A DNA stretch of 64,000 nt from Enterococcus sp. 9E7_DIV0242 (GTDB lineage: Bacteria; Bacillota; Bacilli; Lactobacillales; Enterococcaceae): the NCBI RefSeq assembly GCF_002140975.2, contig NZ_CP147247.1, positions 3,349,001 through 3,413,000 on the forward strand. Direction: 5' to 3'. Under the pieces are notes generated by a model that was not told where the DNA came from, did not search any database, and saw only the letters and a list, made by a program, of their open reading frames with translations. A program made the translations under genes and the position numbers. Below are positions 27,453 to 38,400 of this stretch, piece by piece (the stretch's first letter is position 1; each line of letters opens with the position of its first letter).

Positions 27453-27484
27453 ACAAGTCCAATCAAAAGCGGACTTGTTTTTTT
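27453..27484 (+). terminator. Rho-independent terminator
   Basis: ACAAGTCC (27453-27460) pairs with GGACTTGT (27471-27478) and is followed by a run of T. Confidence 0.88.
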
Positions 27485-27651
27485 GTTATCCATTGAATAA
27501 TTTCAATTTGGCTACATCAAGTAGACGTTAGTATGATACGATTGTTGTACTAGCGTGGATATAAACGATGCTGAACGCGCTCAAATGAAATCATTTAATA
27601 TAGGGTGCTGAAAAACATGAGGGTGTAAAGCTAAGGAAGAAGGGATGAAGG

Positions 27652-28107
27652 ATGATGTATGAAATGAAGGCAATTGGACAGGTCAGAAATGCGCATTCAG
27701 AACGAAAAGATGTCGGGTGGGGCACCGATATTTCTGATATTGTTTTGTTGGAAGAGTATAAAGGAGGCTTGAAAGGATTGGAAGATTTTTCTCATGCAAT
27801 CATTGTTTATTATTTGCATGAGGCTCGTTTTGATGCGACAAAGCATTTGCAGAGAAGACCTCAAAATAGGGAGGATTTGCCGTGTGTTGGGATTTTTTCG
27901 CAAAGAGGCAAGGATAGACCTAATCAAATCGGTATGACTACTGTTGAGATCGTTAACGTTTCAGAAGGCCAGCTGACCGTAAAAGGGTTGGATGCGATAG
28001 CGAATACGCCAATATTAGATATAAAACCCTACTATCCAATGTATGATTTAAAAGAGCAAGCTACTGTTCCAGCATGGGTAATGGAATTAATGAAAAATTA
28101 CTTTTGA
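27652..28107 (+). CDS. trmO: tRNA m6t6A methyltransferase TrmO (TsaA) family
   Basis: 151 residues of the TrmO/YaeB/TsaA family, which adds a methyl group to N6-threonylcarbamoyladenosine 37 in tRNA using S-adenosylmethionine. The hallmark segment is FSQRGKDRPNQIGMT (residues about 83-97), the family's R..RPN.IG signature. The N-terminal IGQVRNAHS strand also fits. Short Firmicutes members of this family are less well tested, so the exact substrate is less sure than the fold. Confidence 0.8.
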   Translation: MMYEMKAIGQVRNAHSERKDVGWGTDISDIVLLEEYKGGLKGLEDFSHAIIVYYLHEARFDATKHLQRRPQNREDLPCVGIFSQRGKDRPNQIGMTTVEIVNVSEGQLTVKGLDAIANTPILDIKPYYPMYDLKEQATVPAWVMELMKNYF

Positions 28108-28251
28108 TATTAGAATAGTTTAACTGAGTTGAAATGAATCGATGTTATTTAGAGCTAAATGAGATATAGGCTGGATCGAAAGATAAAAAAACTTGTTGAG
28201 CGTTGCATTCGTTAGATGATTGTAACTAAAAAATTTGTAAAGGAGAACGGT

Positions 28252-28416
28252 ATGAAAAAAGATGATGGTGGTTCTTTAGCAATAGGAATTTCATTAGGGC
28301 TGATATTTGGGTTGCTTTTTGATAACCTGGCGATTGGTTTAGCCCTCGGTGTAGCGCTGGGAGTTACTGGTGTATTTGCAAGCAAAGGAAAGAAAAAGAG
28401 CAATAAAGAAGACTGA
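28252..28416 (+). CDS. Small glycine-rich membrane protein
   Basis: 54 residues from ATG 28252, with an AAAGGAG site 7 nt upstream; the longer frame from 28216 has none. The centre has two hydrophobic stretches rich in Gly and Ala (SLAIGISLGLIFGLLF and LALGVALGV), flanked by charged ends, like glycine-zipper membrane peptides. Function unknown. It sits 14 nt before the next gene and may be cotranscribed. Confidence 0.65.
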   Translation: MKKDDGGSLAIGISLGLIFGLLFDNLAIGLALGVALGVTGVFASKGKKKSNKED

Positions 28417-28430
28417 AAGAAGTGTATTCA

Positions 28431-28706
28431 ATGAACCAAGCAAAAGAAACAAAAATAGTCTACATCGCAACCCTCAAGGGTCATGAGATATTCTACTACG
28501 ATTTTACTTGTCCGGAATGCAAAGAATCAACTGTTTTGGCGACGGGAATCGGACGATATGGGAATTTGGGCGCGTTTAATTGTCCACACTGTGAGCAATC
28601 CTTTTACGCGACAAACGATGATTTTCCGAGAGCTTGGCTATACGTGGATCGACCAACAAGAAATATCGTTTTGACGCCTTTAAGCAAGGAGGAGCTGCAA
28701 AAATGA
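28431..28706 (+). CDS. Small zinc-ribbon-like protein
   Basis: 91 residues from ATG 28431. Two Cys pairs, CPEC near residue 22 and CPHC near 47, form a likely zinc ribbon, with a basic C-terminus. Not recognised as a known family. The end overlaps the next gene by 4 nt (ATGA), so the two are translationally coupled. Confidence 0.65.
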   Translation: MNQAKETKIVYIATLKGHEIFYYDFTCPECKESTVLATGIGRYGNLGAFNCPHCEQSFYATNDDFPRAWLYVDRPTRNIVLTPLSKEELQK

Positions 28707-29053
28707 ACTGCACAATCCGTTCGCTGTATTTATGTGTGACAGATATGGATCGCGCCATCCGTTTTTATGAGGATTTTTTTGAATTACCAGTAACGGAACG
28801 GGACGCCATTTATAGTGTTTTTGATATTAATGGCTTTCGTCTAGGGCTGTTTGCATTTAATGAAATGAATGAAAGCCATTCGTTTGGTAACAATTGTTTG
28901 CCGAGCATTGAAGTGCCGAGCCTTTCAATCCTTCAGCGAAAACTGAGTGATAAAAAAGTGGTCTTTCCCCTTAAACGAATCGGTATCAACTGGGTTTGCG
29001 AATTCTGCGATAGCGAGGGAAACCATATTGAGCTAACTGCTCCTGTGGAATAG
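28703..29053 (+). CDS. VOC (glyoxalase/bleomycin resistance) family protein
   Basis: 116 residues from ATG 28703, behind AAGGAGGAG. The beta-alpha-beta3 vicinal-oxygen-chelate pattern is visible: SLYLCVTDMDRAIRFYEDFF at the N-terminus and CDSEGNHIELT at the C-terminus, whose Glu is a usual metal ligand. The family includes dioxygenases and drug-binding proteins; the ligand is unknown here. Confidence 0.8.
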   Translation: MNCTIRSLYLCVTDMDRAIRFYEDFFELPVTERDAIYSVFDINGFRLGLFAFNEMNESHSFGNNCLPSIEVPSLSILQRKLSDKKVVFPLKRIGINWVCEFCDSEGNHIELTAPVE

Positions 29054-29082
29054 AAAATCAGGAACAAGTGGGAGGAATGTAG

Positions 29083-29712
29083 GTGAAGATCATTATTTAT
29101 CTAGGCTTGATCGTGCTACTTTTGTGGGGTCTGTTTCGCTATTTGCTTCAGCAATCAAAGCAACCGACTGGAATCGTTGGGGGATACATGATGAAGCTGT
29201 GGAATAAAGTCTATCTGCCGATGGTCGAGTGGAGCTTAGCGTATATACCTGAATACGAGATAAAAAAGATATTAGATGTAGGCGTCGGAAACGGTCAGTC
29301 TACCAAACGACTTGCCCAAAAATTTCCTCATGCCCATATATATGGGATCGATATTTCAGAAAAAGCAATCGAGCAAGCCAAAAAAATGAATGCGAACACA
29401 AAAATTACTTTTGAACGAAAGGATGTTGTGGAAACGAGCTATCCAGCAGACTATTTTGAGTTGATCTGTGTGTATCAGAATCACTTTCATTGGTCTGACC
29501 TCGATAAATCTTTGGCTGAGCTTAAGCGTGTGTTGGCCACGGAAGGAACGATCATTATTGCTTGTGAAATCTCAAAGGCCAATTATTATTTGCCGGATTT
29601 CAAGAAGGAAGAAAATTTTGCTATCTATTTGCATTCCGTTGGATTGTCTTTGATTCAGATGAAAAAGACAACAAATTGGGTTCTTTATGAACTTAAAAAA
29701 CTGCATAAGTAA
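29083..29712 (+). CDS. Class I SAM-dependent methyltransferase with membrane anchor
   Basis: 209 residues from GTG 29083, behind GGAGG (29071-29075). An N-terminal transmembrane helix (residues 2-20) anchors a Rossmann methyltransferase: motif I is ILDVGVGNGQS near residues 64-74, motif II is YGIDIS. The protein resembles the ubiE-like group. The substrate is unknown; the anchor suggests a membrane-associated small molecule or lipid. Confidence 0.8.
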   Translation: MKIIIYLGLIVLLLWGLFRYLLQQSKQPTGIVGGYMMKLWNKVYLPMVEWSLAYIPEYEIKKILDVGVGNGQSTKRLAQKFPHAHIYGIDISEKAIEQAKKMNANTKITFERKDVVETSYPADYFELICVYQNHFHWSDLDKSLAELKRVLATEGTIIIACEISKANYYLPDFKKEENFAIYLHSVGLSLIQMKKTTNWVLYELKKLHK

Positions 29713-29860
29713 TTTTCAGAAGCAAAGTATTCAGCTTGCTTGTTGGGCCATCAAGTGTTCTGTGTATGTTTAAATCATCCTAAACCGCCGAGGCTTCATT
29801 TCTTTCAAATGGGCATCTTTGTGCTATGCTTGGAATGAAAAAAGAGAAAGAAGGATGAAC

Positions 29861-30220
29861 ATGGCTAAACTGAGACTTTTTGAAACCCCAATCCAGGCAA
29901 AAGTAAAGTTGAAAACGATGTTTCCAGTATTAGATGAAATTTTGAGAGAGTATTGTAAAACAGTCACGTATTGGAAAGTGTATACAGTCAATCACACGAC
30001 GGTTATTTTTGTTAAAAATAATGTGGAAACCGTGGTGCTGTTGGCAAATCCAAAAGTGAAAATCACTGAGGCGGAGGTTGCTTTTGTTAAAGAAAAACTG
30101 CTCACAGCAGGTGATGCAGATAAACTGCAAATTCCGCACGAGGTACGAGACAAGTATGAAGCACAGCATGATAAACACTACAAAGATATCGTCCTGTTAA
30201 AACAATACTCTATTGATTGA
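29861..30220 (+). CDS. Conserved hypothetical protein
   Basis: 119 residues from ATG 29861 (GAAAGAAGG site upstream; ATG 29855 is an alternative). Soluble mixed alpha/beta protein with no motif I recognise. It is preceded by about 150 bp of non-coding DNA and followed by a terminator, so it is probably transcribed alone. Confidence 0.6.
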   Translation: MAKLRLFETPIQAKVKLKTMFPVLDEILREYCKTVTYWKVYTVNHTTVIFVKNNVETVVLLANPKVKITEAEVAFVKEKLLTAGDADKLQIPHEVRDKYEAQHDKHYKDIVLLKQYSID

Positions 30221-30245
30221 TTTCTTGGAACTATTGATTGGCGTT

Positions 30246-30284
30246 GAAACGAAGACCTGTAAATCACAGCTCTTCGTTTTTTTC
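30246..30284. terminator. Terminator between convergent genes
   Basis: AAACGAAGA (30247-30255) pairs with TCTTCGTTT (30271-30279), followed by T on the plus strand. It overlaps the last codons of the minus-strand TetR gene. Confidence 0.75.
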
Positions 30285-30839
30285 TTTAGAAAATAACAGG
30301 ATCACGGTTTTTTCAATAAACCGATCTCTCTGCTCCTTTTTCATTAAATCAACGCCCAATTCAGTTGAGCTTTGATTACGCCGTAAAAAAGCTGTTTGAA
30401 TCGTGTTTACCAGAATAAAAACCTGTCCATCCAGCTCATTTTCAGTCGATACAAAAGCTGAAAATTCAGAAATGATTTTATTTGTATTATCGGTTGGTTT
30501 TGGACTTCTCATGTCTTCTAAAATCGCTATTTCTGAAACCGCGGCGTGTGTGAATAAACGATCTGCAAACTGTTGGCTGAAAGCAATCAGGTCTTGAAGT
30601 GTATCCCCAGTTCGCTGATCTAGCAAATTTTCTTTTCTTTGTTGCTCAATCATTCGCTGAAGGCCTATTTCAATCAGCTTATCTTTAGATCGAAAGTAAT
30701 AATTGATGGCGCCAACGGCTACATTCGCTTTTTCTGCAATCATCCTTGTTGTCACTTTTTTTATATTTCCGTCAGAAGCTTGAATAAGCGTCATCGTGGT
30801 AGAAATAATTCGTTCTACCACATCCTCATGAATCGTCAT
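30264..30839 (-). CDS. TetR family transcriptional regulator
   Basis: 191 residues from ATG 30839, which follows AAGGAGG on the minus strand. The helix-turn-helix is at residues about 28-48 (MIAEKANVAVGAINYYFRS). It is 91 nt downstream of the GyrI-like gene and on the same strand, so the two probably form one operon under the promoter at 31492-31520, and it may bind the palindrome there. Confidence 0.83.
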   Translation of the reverse strand: MTIHEDVVERIISTTMTLIQASDGNIKKVTTRMIAEKANVAVGAINYYFRSKDKLIEIGLQRMIEQQRKENLLDQRTGDTLQDLIAFSQQFADRLFTHAAVSEIAILEDMRSPKPTDNTNKIISEFSAFVSTENELDGQVFILVNTIQTAFLRRNQSSTELGVDLMKKEQRDRFIEKTVILLFSKEKNEEL

Positions 30840-30930
30840 AAGAGCCTCCTTAAAATTACAGTCTTCTTGTTGCATTGTCTATTTCATTATAGAAGCAAGT
30901 TGCTTTTTTTGTCACTATTTATCTTTTGAT

Positions 30931-31443
30931 TTATTTTTTTAAAGAATCTGGTTCTGCAATTCTTACCGGTACCATGATCTCGATCTGAGAATAGCCAAGA
31001 GCCTCTGCAGCATCAGAAGGCGTCATGACTGTACAGAGATCATAATGATTTTCTCTTTCATCTAAAATAAATCGTTCACTATCGGCAATATATTTTTTAA
31101 TTTCTCCATAAACCTGCTGTTCATCCTTAAAGCTGCCGGCATTAGCTGCTGCGCAAGCATATAGACCACCTTCCAACTCCACGACTTCCCACGGGGAGAC
31201 ATCCTGGTCGAAATCATCTGGAACAGCATAGTACCAGATCATCGCATCCTGCTCTCTTCCATACATTAAATAATCGCGTGAATACCAGTTGTCTACTCTA
31301 CTTTGATCTAGCTTACTCCAAAAGGAATCGAACAGCTCCAGCTTGCCATTTTTTTGAAAAGGCTCCTCATTATAGGCATAGCCTGAAGTTATCGCTTTGC
31401 ACTTTGGTAATCGAATAAATCTAATAGTCTCCATCTGTTTCAT
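30931..31443 (-). CDS. GyrI-like / effector-binding domain protein
   Basis: 170 residues from ATG 31443, behind GAAGAGAGG on the minus strand. The protein has the beta-alpha fold pattern of the GyrI-like small-molecule-binding domain, with the YAVPDDFD and AAANAGSFKD stretches and a final IEIMVPVR strand. Such domains bind drugs or other hydrophobic ligands. The downstream TetR gene suggests a ligand-sensing or sequestering pair. Confidence 0.65.
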   Translation of the reverse strand: MKQMETIRFIRLPKCKAITSGYAYNEEPFQKNGKLELFDSFWSKLDQSRVDNWYSRDYLMYGREQDAMIWYYAVPDDFDQDVSPWEVVELEGGLYACAAANAGSFKDEQQVYGEIKKYIADSERFILDERENHYDLCTVMTPSDAAEALGYSQIEIMVPVRIAEPDSLKK

Positions 31444-31472
31444 CCTCTCTTCAAAAAAAGTTGAACGTAGTT

Positions 31473-31520
31473 TTGAACGTTGTTCAAGATAAGTATATAA
31501 TGAATCCAACTGACTGTCAA
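31473..31520 (-). promoter_or_regulatory. Sigma-A promoter and operator of the GyrI-like/TetR operon
   Basis: On the minus strand TTGACA (31515-31520) and TATACT (31492-31497) are separated by exactly 17 bp, a near-consensus promoter. Immediately downstream, at 31473-31487, TTGAAC-GTT-GTTCAA is a perfect 15-bp palindrome, and another TTGAAC half-site lies 11 bp farther on. A repressor bound here would block transcription; the TetR protein of the operon is the obvious candidate. Confidence 0.75.
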
Positions 31521-31531
31521 TCAGCCAAAGT

Positions 31532-32008
31532 GTACTGGGTCTTCTATAGAAAATATAGAAGCTCAGTTTTTTATGTTTGACCTTAAAGCAACCGGTCTTC
31601 CTTTTAGAAACTTGTAAAAAAGTGAATAGGATAATGCTATCTTTTTTACGTGGATTAGGAAATCAACAGTTGTTAAATCTTGTTGATTGAAAAAGTACGA
31701 TGAAAAGTGGTCAAAAAAAGCTGTTTAGGAATAGGAAAGCAAAATGAACAAGTTCAGCAAAGTGTTGGACTTGTTCATTTATCATCAATTATCTGCCTAT
31801 TTTCTCTTAAAAAATTGAATTTTGAATTATAAAACGATAAAAAGACGTTTATTTTATCAAAAATGGAAAAATTCATTGACTAAATCCATTTTATCTACGA
31901 TAAATAGAGGTATACAGTTACAAATGATCGGATTAACTGTATATATGCATAACTAGACCGTTTTTTCTAGGTTTAATTTATGACTAAAAGTATAAAGGAG
32001 GGTAGAAA
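31532..32008 (+). promoter_or_regulatory. Leader region of the toxin locus with inverted repeats
   Basis: Several hairpins and no gene. CTTCTATA/TATAGAAG near 31540-31562 with a T-run resembles a terminator, and AATGAACAAGT/ACTTGTTCATT lies at about 31742-31783. AAATGGA/TCCATTT spans about 31860-31893. TATACAGTTA (31911-31920) and TAACTGTATA (31934-31943) form a perfect 10-bp-arm repeat around 13 bp. TTGACT near 31877 with a downstream AT-rich box could be the promoter of the lipoprotein-Rhs unit. The last two repeats look like binding sites. Confidence 0.5.
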
Positions 32009-32416
32009 ATGAAAAAGAAGTATATTTGGGTATGTCTAGTGCTCGTTTTCTTTTTGAGTGCATGTGCACCGAAAAAGGCAGGGGACATTGAGACAAAGAT
32101 TTTTAATTTGGAATCTGATTTTAAAGAGAATTATCAGCTTTGGGTGGATATGAAGGCCGATGGCAGTATTCAGTACAAAGAATATGTCACGGATTTGAAA
32201 TCAGTAGCAACAAAATTCAACACTATTGGGGATAAAGCAAAATTATCAAGCTACAAAAAACTGTTGTCAGAAGAAGACCAAACGATTTATGAAACCTATC
32301 GTTTATTGAGTAAAGACATTAAGAACATGGCGACAGCGATTCACAAAAAAAACTATGAAGAAGCAGATAAAATTTATCAAGGGATTTTGGACACAGAAGA
32401 AAATTTGAAGGAGTAG
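32009..32416 (+). CDS. Small lipoprotein linked to the Rhs toxin gene
   Basis: 135 residues. Signal peptide with lipobox LSAC near residues 17-20, so the mature protein is lipid-anchored outside the cell. The rest is a charged, largely helical domain. Its stop is 3 nt before the Rhs start, and AAGGAG for the Rhs gene lies within its last codons, so they are one transcript. It may help export or anchor the giant protein; there is no recognisable family. Confidence 0.75.
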   Translation: MKKKYIWVCLVLVFFLSACAPKKAGDIETKIFNLESDFKENYQLWVDMKADGSIQYKEYVTDLKSVATKFNTIGDKAKLSSYKKLLSEEDQTIYETYRLLSKDIKNMATAIHKKNYEEADKIYQGILDTEENLKE

Positions 32417-32419
32417 AAA

Positions 32420-35400
32420 ATGAAAAAGAAAAATTGGAGAAAAGTGTTAATTTCTTCTATTGTGTTTTTCCAGTTTGGGGCAGTGGTTCCTTGGGGATTG
32501 GTACCAGTATTTGCTGAAGAAGTGCTTCCGTCAGAATCGACGTCGAGTCATCCGCCTTTGACAGAAGGGGATAAAGTAACGAAGGATGAGCTTCCGCAAG
32601 AGGTGCAGGATAAATTGGAACAGGCGCAACAGTCAGAAGGGTCACCGGAAGCTGGTTCTGCAACTGACGCTGGAAACAATGAAGTATCAGAAGAAATTTC
32701 AGAAAAATTTGAACAGTCAAAGCAAACGACGTTAGAGGAAATAAAAGAAAGCGCGCTTCAAGCTGGGAAGGAAGAGGTACTGGAAGATCGTAGTGATTAT
32801 TCAAAGACCTTCATCCATCCTGAGACAGGTGAAGGTGAAACGATCCTGTTTACCCGTCCGATCCATGAGCAAGACGATCAAGGGAACTGGCAGGAAATAA
32901 CAACGGAGTTTGTTGAGGATACAGAAGCTATTACGGGCACTGGGGATGTACCGGTCGTTGTCCCGAAAACGGTGACGACAGAAACGCCAGTTCAGATCAA
33001 GGATGACAAAGAGGCTGTGGAAATCGTCCTGCCAAAGGAAACCTATGAAGTCTCAGCTGTAAAGGAAGACCGTGTTTTGCTGGCTTCAGATAAAGAGACA
33101 GAGCCGGTAGAAATCGCGATGCACGATGGTGTGGTTGAGTTCTTGCAATATGTAGACGCGGATTCCGCGCTTCAAACCATTCGTTACCAGCTACAGTTAT
33201 CAGAAGGAAAAACAGCGAAGGAAGAAAAGGATAAAGGGATCATTGGGATTTATGAGCAGGAGCAGTTGACAGAGGTCATTCCGATGCCGATGTTGCTAAA
33301 TCTGGATAATGATCTAATTGCTCCTTTGAACTATACCTTCGATGAAGAAACGGCAACTATTCAGGTGACTGAAATCAAGGAAGAGCAAGTCCAACAAGCA
33401 AAACAGGCAAAAGTTTCATTGCAGGTCATGCCATTAACAAAGGTCACTGTAAATGGAGTAGATTCCACAAGTATTCGCCAATATGACGATAAAATGAGCT
33501 ATGCCTTTCAGCCGTACATGATGATCGGGTATGACAATGGGTATAGCTCTGGTGATGATGGAGCGGGGCACTTTCAGACATACGGTGTATTGAAGATCCC
33601 TAATCAGAAATTCAAGGAAATCAGCAAACAGCATGAAATCATGTCCGCTACGCTAAAAATGAAGCGTGTCGGTGATCCCGGCTTTTGGGGCGATACCGCA
33701 AAAGATGGTAACGGAAAAGTCGTTACTCGCTTTTTTGAAGCAGCTGGAATAACCAAGGATGTTGGCGCTTTCTCTTCTTTGAGCTATGATAAGTTCATCA
33801 GACAGCTAGGCAGTCCCTATGGTCCACCAGCGTATGAAGATGGCAAAGAGACAAAAATGGCAGGGATCGACACCAATAACCGTTGGGTCGATTTCGATAT
33901 TACTACCTTGGCAAATGATTGGAAAAACGGGTTGGAAAACCACGGTGTATTGGTTAAAAACAACAAAATGTCAGCACACGAAATGCCATATTCTCAGGCA
34001 GAGCTGTTCGGCGGAAAAGGCTGGACGGGTGGAGAGCCGTATGTTGTTTTGGAGCATCGTGAAAAACCACCGATCGACAAGAATATGCCGTTAGATCAAA
34101 CGACCTTGAAGCTGCGACCATTCGTTCGTAGCGACAATGACGGGCTGGTACAATTTGCAGCACTTGGTCTTGATGGGATCGGTCGTCCTGAAGCAGAAAT
34201 CACTTATCGTTTAAAAGATAAAAACGACAATAATAAAGTGATTTATACAGGAACAGAGCCATCGATCGGCAGAGATTATTTGTACCCGAACTATCCGGTT
34301 TTATTTAAAGATGCGCAACGGTATTTGGACTTGTCCAGCAACTGGCAAACCAAAGAACTATTGACCACTGTCTTGAAAGAAAACCATCTGTATCAGGCAG
34401 AAGCGACTGTTACGTACAATAAAAACGGGAAAAACGAAAAAGCAGAAAAAACGTATGATAACTTCCAATTGTATAAGGTATCAAGTCAGGATACGTTGTC
34501 TCGATTACTGGCCTTTTATGGATTAGAAAAAAATCGTGCCAGCTTCATGAGAGACAACAACATGAAGGATGAGATGCTAACGCAAGGAAATGTCGTGTTT
34601 ATTCGGAATCCCAAAAAGAATGCCGGAAAAGCGTATACGCCAAAACCCTTGACAGATGCAGAAAAGATCCGATTGGACTCTTTATCTATGGGACGTGGAA
34701 AGCACTGTCAGTTCAATTTTGAACCGATCAATATCGGCAGCGGAAATCTTTTGTATGAGATGACAGACGGCACGTGGTATGACAATGAAACAGAAGAACG
34801 GTTTACTAGAACCTATAATGCTATGGGCGAGGGCCAGGATAGTCCGATTGGGCGAAATTGGACCTTGAATCAACTACTTAGTTTGAATCAGCTGGCAGAT
34901 AAAAGCATGATGCTGACATTGGAAGATGGCGGCAAGGTCTTTTTCACTCGTAAAGATAACGGCAGTTATGTGGTCGAAGATGCGTTGCCTTACGAATTGA
35001 GCAAAGTAATGGAGACCGTAGATGAAGTGGAAAAGCGGACGTTTGTCTTGAAGGATACACAGAAAAAATGGACGTACACTTTTGATGCGACGGGGCAGAT
35101 TCGCTCGATTCAGACGAGCAATGGCACAAAGAAAGAGTACAGCTATGATGGCGAAACAGGCTTCTTAAAGGAAATCAAACTATTTAACGGGAAGAAGCTG
35201 CAATTTAAATGGGATAGCAATGCGCATTTATCGGAAGTTACTTTCCCAGATGGAACCAAAAACCAGTACACGTATAGTGAAGCAGGAGATTTGACCAAGG
35301 TCGTTGATGCATCAGGTAAGAAATTCACCTATGCCTATGACGATCAGCATCGTATGCTCAGCTATGCCGGCGACGATGGTAAAACGATCTATGCCAATGA

Positions 35401-38400
35401 ATATGACAAAGAAAACCGTGTGATTAAACAAACCGATGCCGAAGGAAATGTCGTGACACTTTCATATGGCAAAGGAACAACCACGACAGTTGATGGCAAT
35501 GGCAATAAAACGATCACTACGTACAATGACCATTATCAACCAACAAAAATCGAGTATGCAGATGGTACAGCAGTAACGAATGTTTACAATGACCAGTACC
35601 AATTAACGGCGTTTACTGATCGAGATGGTCAAAAAACGACGTACAGCTATGATGAAAAAGGCAATCTGACTAGCACCGGCTATTCAGATGGAACGAAAGA
35701 AACCACAACTTACAACGAATGGAGTCAACCGCTTGTTGAGACGGATCGTCAAGGGAACACTATTCAGCATAGCTATGACGCTAAAGGAAATGAGATATCA
35801 CTGACCGATCAAAACGGACACACGACTCATTTTGAATACAACGCATCAGGGGAGAAAATCAAAGCAACCAATGCCTTGGGACAAATGACGAGCTATACCT
35901 ATGAAAATGGGAACTTGACGAGCGAGACAGATGCTTCCGGACTGATCCGAAGCTATACCTATGATGCTCGTGGGCTTTTACTCTCAGAAACAGACGGAAA
36001 TGGCAAGACAAAAACCTATGAGCGCAATGCGCGTGGTGAGCTGGTAAAAGAAAGTAACTTCAATGGACAATTTAAAACCTACACTTATGACAGTGAAGGC
36101 AATCAAACCAGCGAAACTGATTTTAATGGCAATAAGACGAGCTATAAATACAATGCGATCGGGCAAGTCATCAGTGAGACCAATGCTGTCGGAGGGGTGA
36201 AAACCTACAGCTATGACGGCAACGGCAATATCATCAGTGAAAGCGACTATCTTGGCAACTTGAAGAAGATGTCCTACAATGCCTTGAATCAACGAACGGA
36301 AATAGAGTTTCCGGATGGAACCAAGGCGAAATATCAATATGATAAAGCCGGCAATGTCACGAAGGAAATCATGCCGAATGGGAAGACGACGACCTATACG
36401 TATGATGTGAACAACTTTGTAGCGACAGAAAAAGACAGCCTAGGCCATGTGACGACCTACGAACGAATAGCCAATGGCTCACCGACGAAGATCATCTTTG
36501 CAGATCAGACGACGGAAGAGTATACGTACGATGCTTCCGGCAACTTGCTGACGAAAAAGGACAAGGGTGGCAAAGTAACGACCTATACCTATAATCAGCA
36601 GCACCAACCGATTTCAGTCAGAGATGGCGAAAGAGAAACAAAACAGAGCTTTGACAGTCGGAGCAACCGAACCGAAGAAACGAATGCACTGGGGCAAAAG
36701 ACTGGGATCACTTACGATGCCGGAGGGTTTGTAAAAGAAAGTACTGCGGCAGATGGTACGAAAACCCTATATGAGTCAGATGGGGAAGGCAACGTGCTGA
36801 AAATTACAGAGGCCAACGGTGCTGTCTACCAATTTGCTTATGACGGCAATGGCAACAAAGTAAAAGAAATAGGGCCGGATAAGACAGAAACGTTGTATAC
36901 CTACAATGCCTTAAACCTTCTTGAAACCCAAGTGTGGGCGACAGGTGCCATCGAACAGTACAAGTATGATAAGAATGGCAGCCTCATCGAAAAAACTGAT
37001 CCAATGGGCAACCGTACAACATACAGCTATACAAAGACCAACGAAATCAAGACGATGACAGATGCTTTAGGAAACGAGACCTCTTTTACCTATGATGAAG
37101 GCGGTAACGTAACGAGTCTGACCGATTCTTTGGGGAGAGTAACGACCTATGCCTATAATAAAGCCGATCAATTAGTGGAAGAAACCACTCCGATGGGGGT
37201 TGTAACCAATTATACGTATGATAAGATGGGCAATCTTACCCAAGTTTCCGACAGTACGAAGCAGGAAGAAACGTATTCTTATGATGCGATGGGACAGCTG
37301 CTGTGTGTGACAGATAGTCAGAAGAGACAAGAGACGTATGCCTACAATCTGTATGGCGAACTAATCGCTGAAACAGATATCGCAGGGAATAAAACCTCTT
37401 ATACCTATGATGCACTGGGGCAACTGCTCCAAACGACGAGTCCTCAAGGAACGGTCGAATCGAACACCTATGACAGCCGTAATCAGCTGACAGCGATTCA
37501 AAAGCATAACGGTGGAAGTGTCGGCTATGAGTACGACAATGTTGGAAATCTCATCAAAGAAATCAATAATGGGAAAGATACGAAATCCTATCAGTACAAT
37601 TTAAATCGGCAACTGATCCAACTGACCGATGAGAACAATGGACAAACTAGCTTCGTTTATGATGCATTAGGCAGAGTTATCGAAACCAAGGATGCACAGG
37701 GGTCTGTCAGTAAACAGAGCTACGATACCAATGGCAATATCACGAAAGAAATAGACGCTCAGGGCAATGAAACGACGCATGGGTATGACGCACTGGATCG
37801 TCTGGTGGAAACTGTTGATGCGAAAGGCTTCAAGCAAGTATTCACTTATGATAGTGCCGGACGTAAACTAACGGAGAGCGATTTTAAAGGGAATCTGACG
37901 AAATATGCGTATGATGCTGGCAATAATTTAGTGGAAACGACTGATCCGCTCAATCGTAAAACCAGTTACACGTATGACCTGCGGAATCAATTGACAAGCA
38001 TCACGGATGCTGCCGGAGCAAAAACCAGCTATACGTATAATGATGATGGAAGCTTGGCGAGTGAAACCAATGCGAAGGGTTATGAAAAGCTATATGCCTA
38101 CGACAAATTTTCTCAATTAACGGAGATTTCTGACGCGATTCACAAACAGCCGTTAAACACGTATACGTATGATCAATTTGGTCAGTTGACGAAAGAAGTC
38201 AAGGCTGGTACGCAGGAAACCAGCTATGTCTATGATAAAACAGGCCGCATGACTCGCATGACCTATCCGAATAAAACCAGTATTCAGTATGAATATGACT
38301 TATTGGATCGTGTGCAAAACATGATCGATATTCGCGGCAACAAGACAGCCTTTGTTTATGATGGCTTAGGCAATGTGAAGGAAATGATCGCACCAAATGA

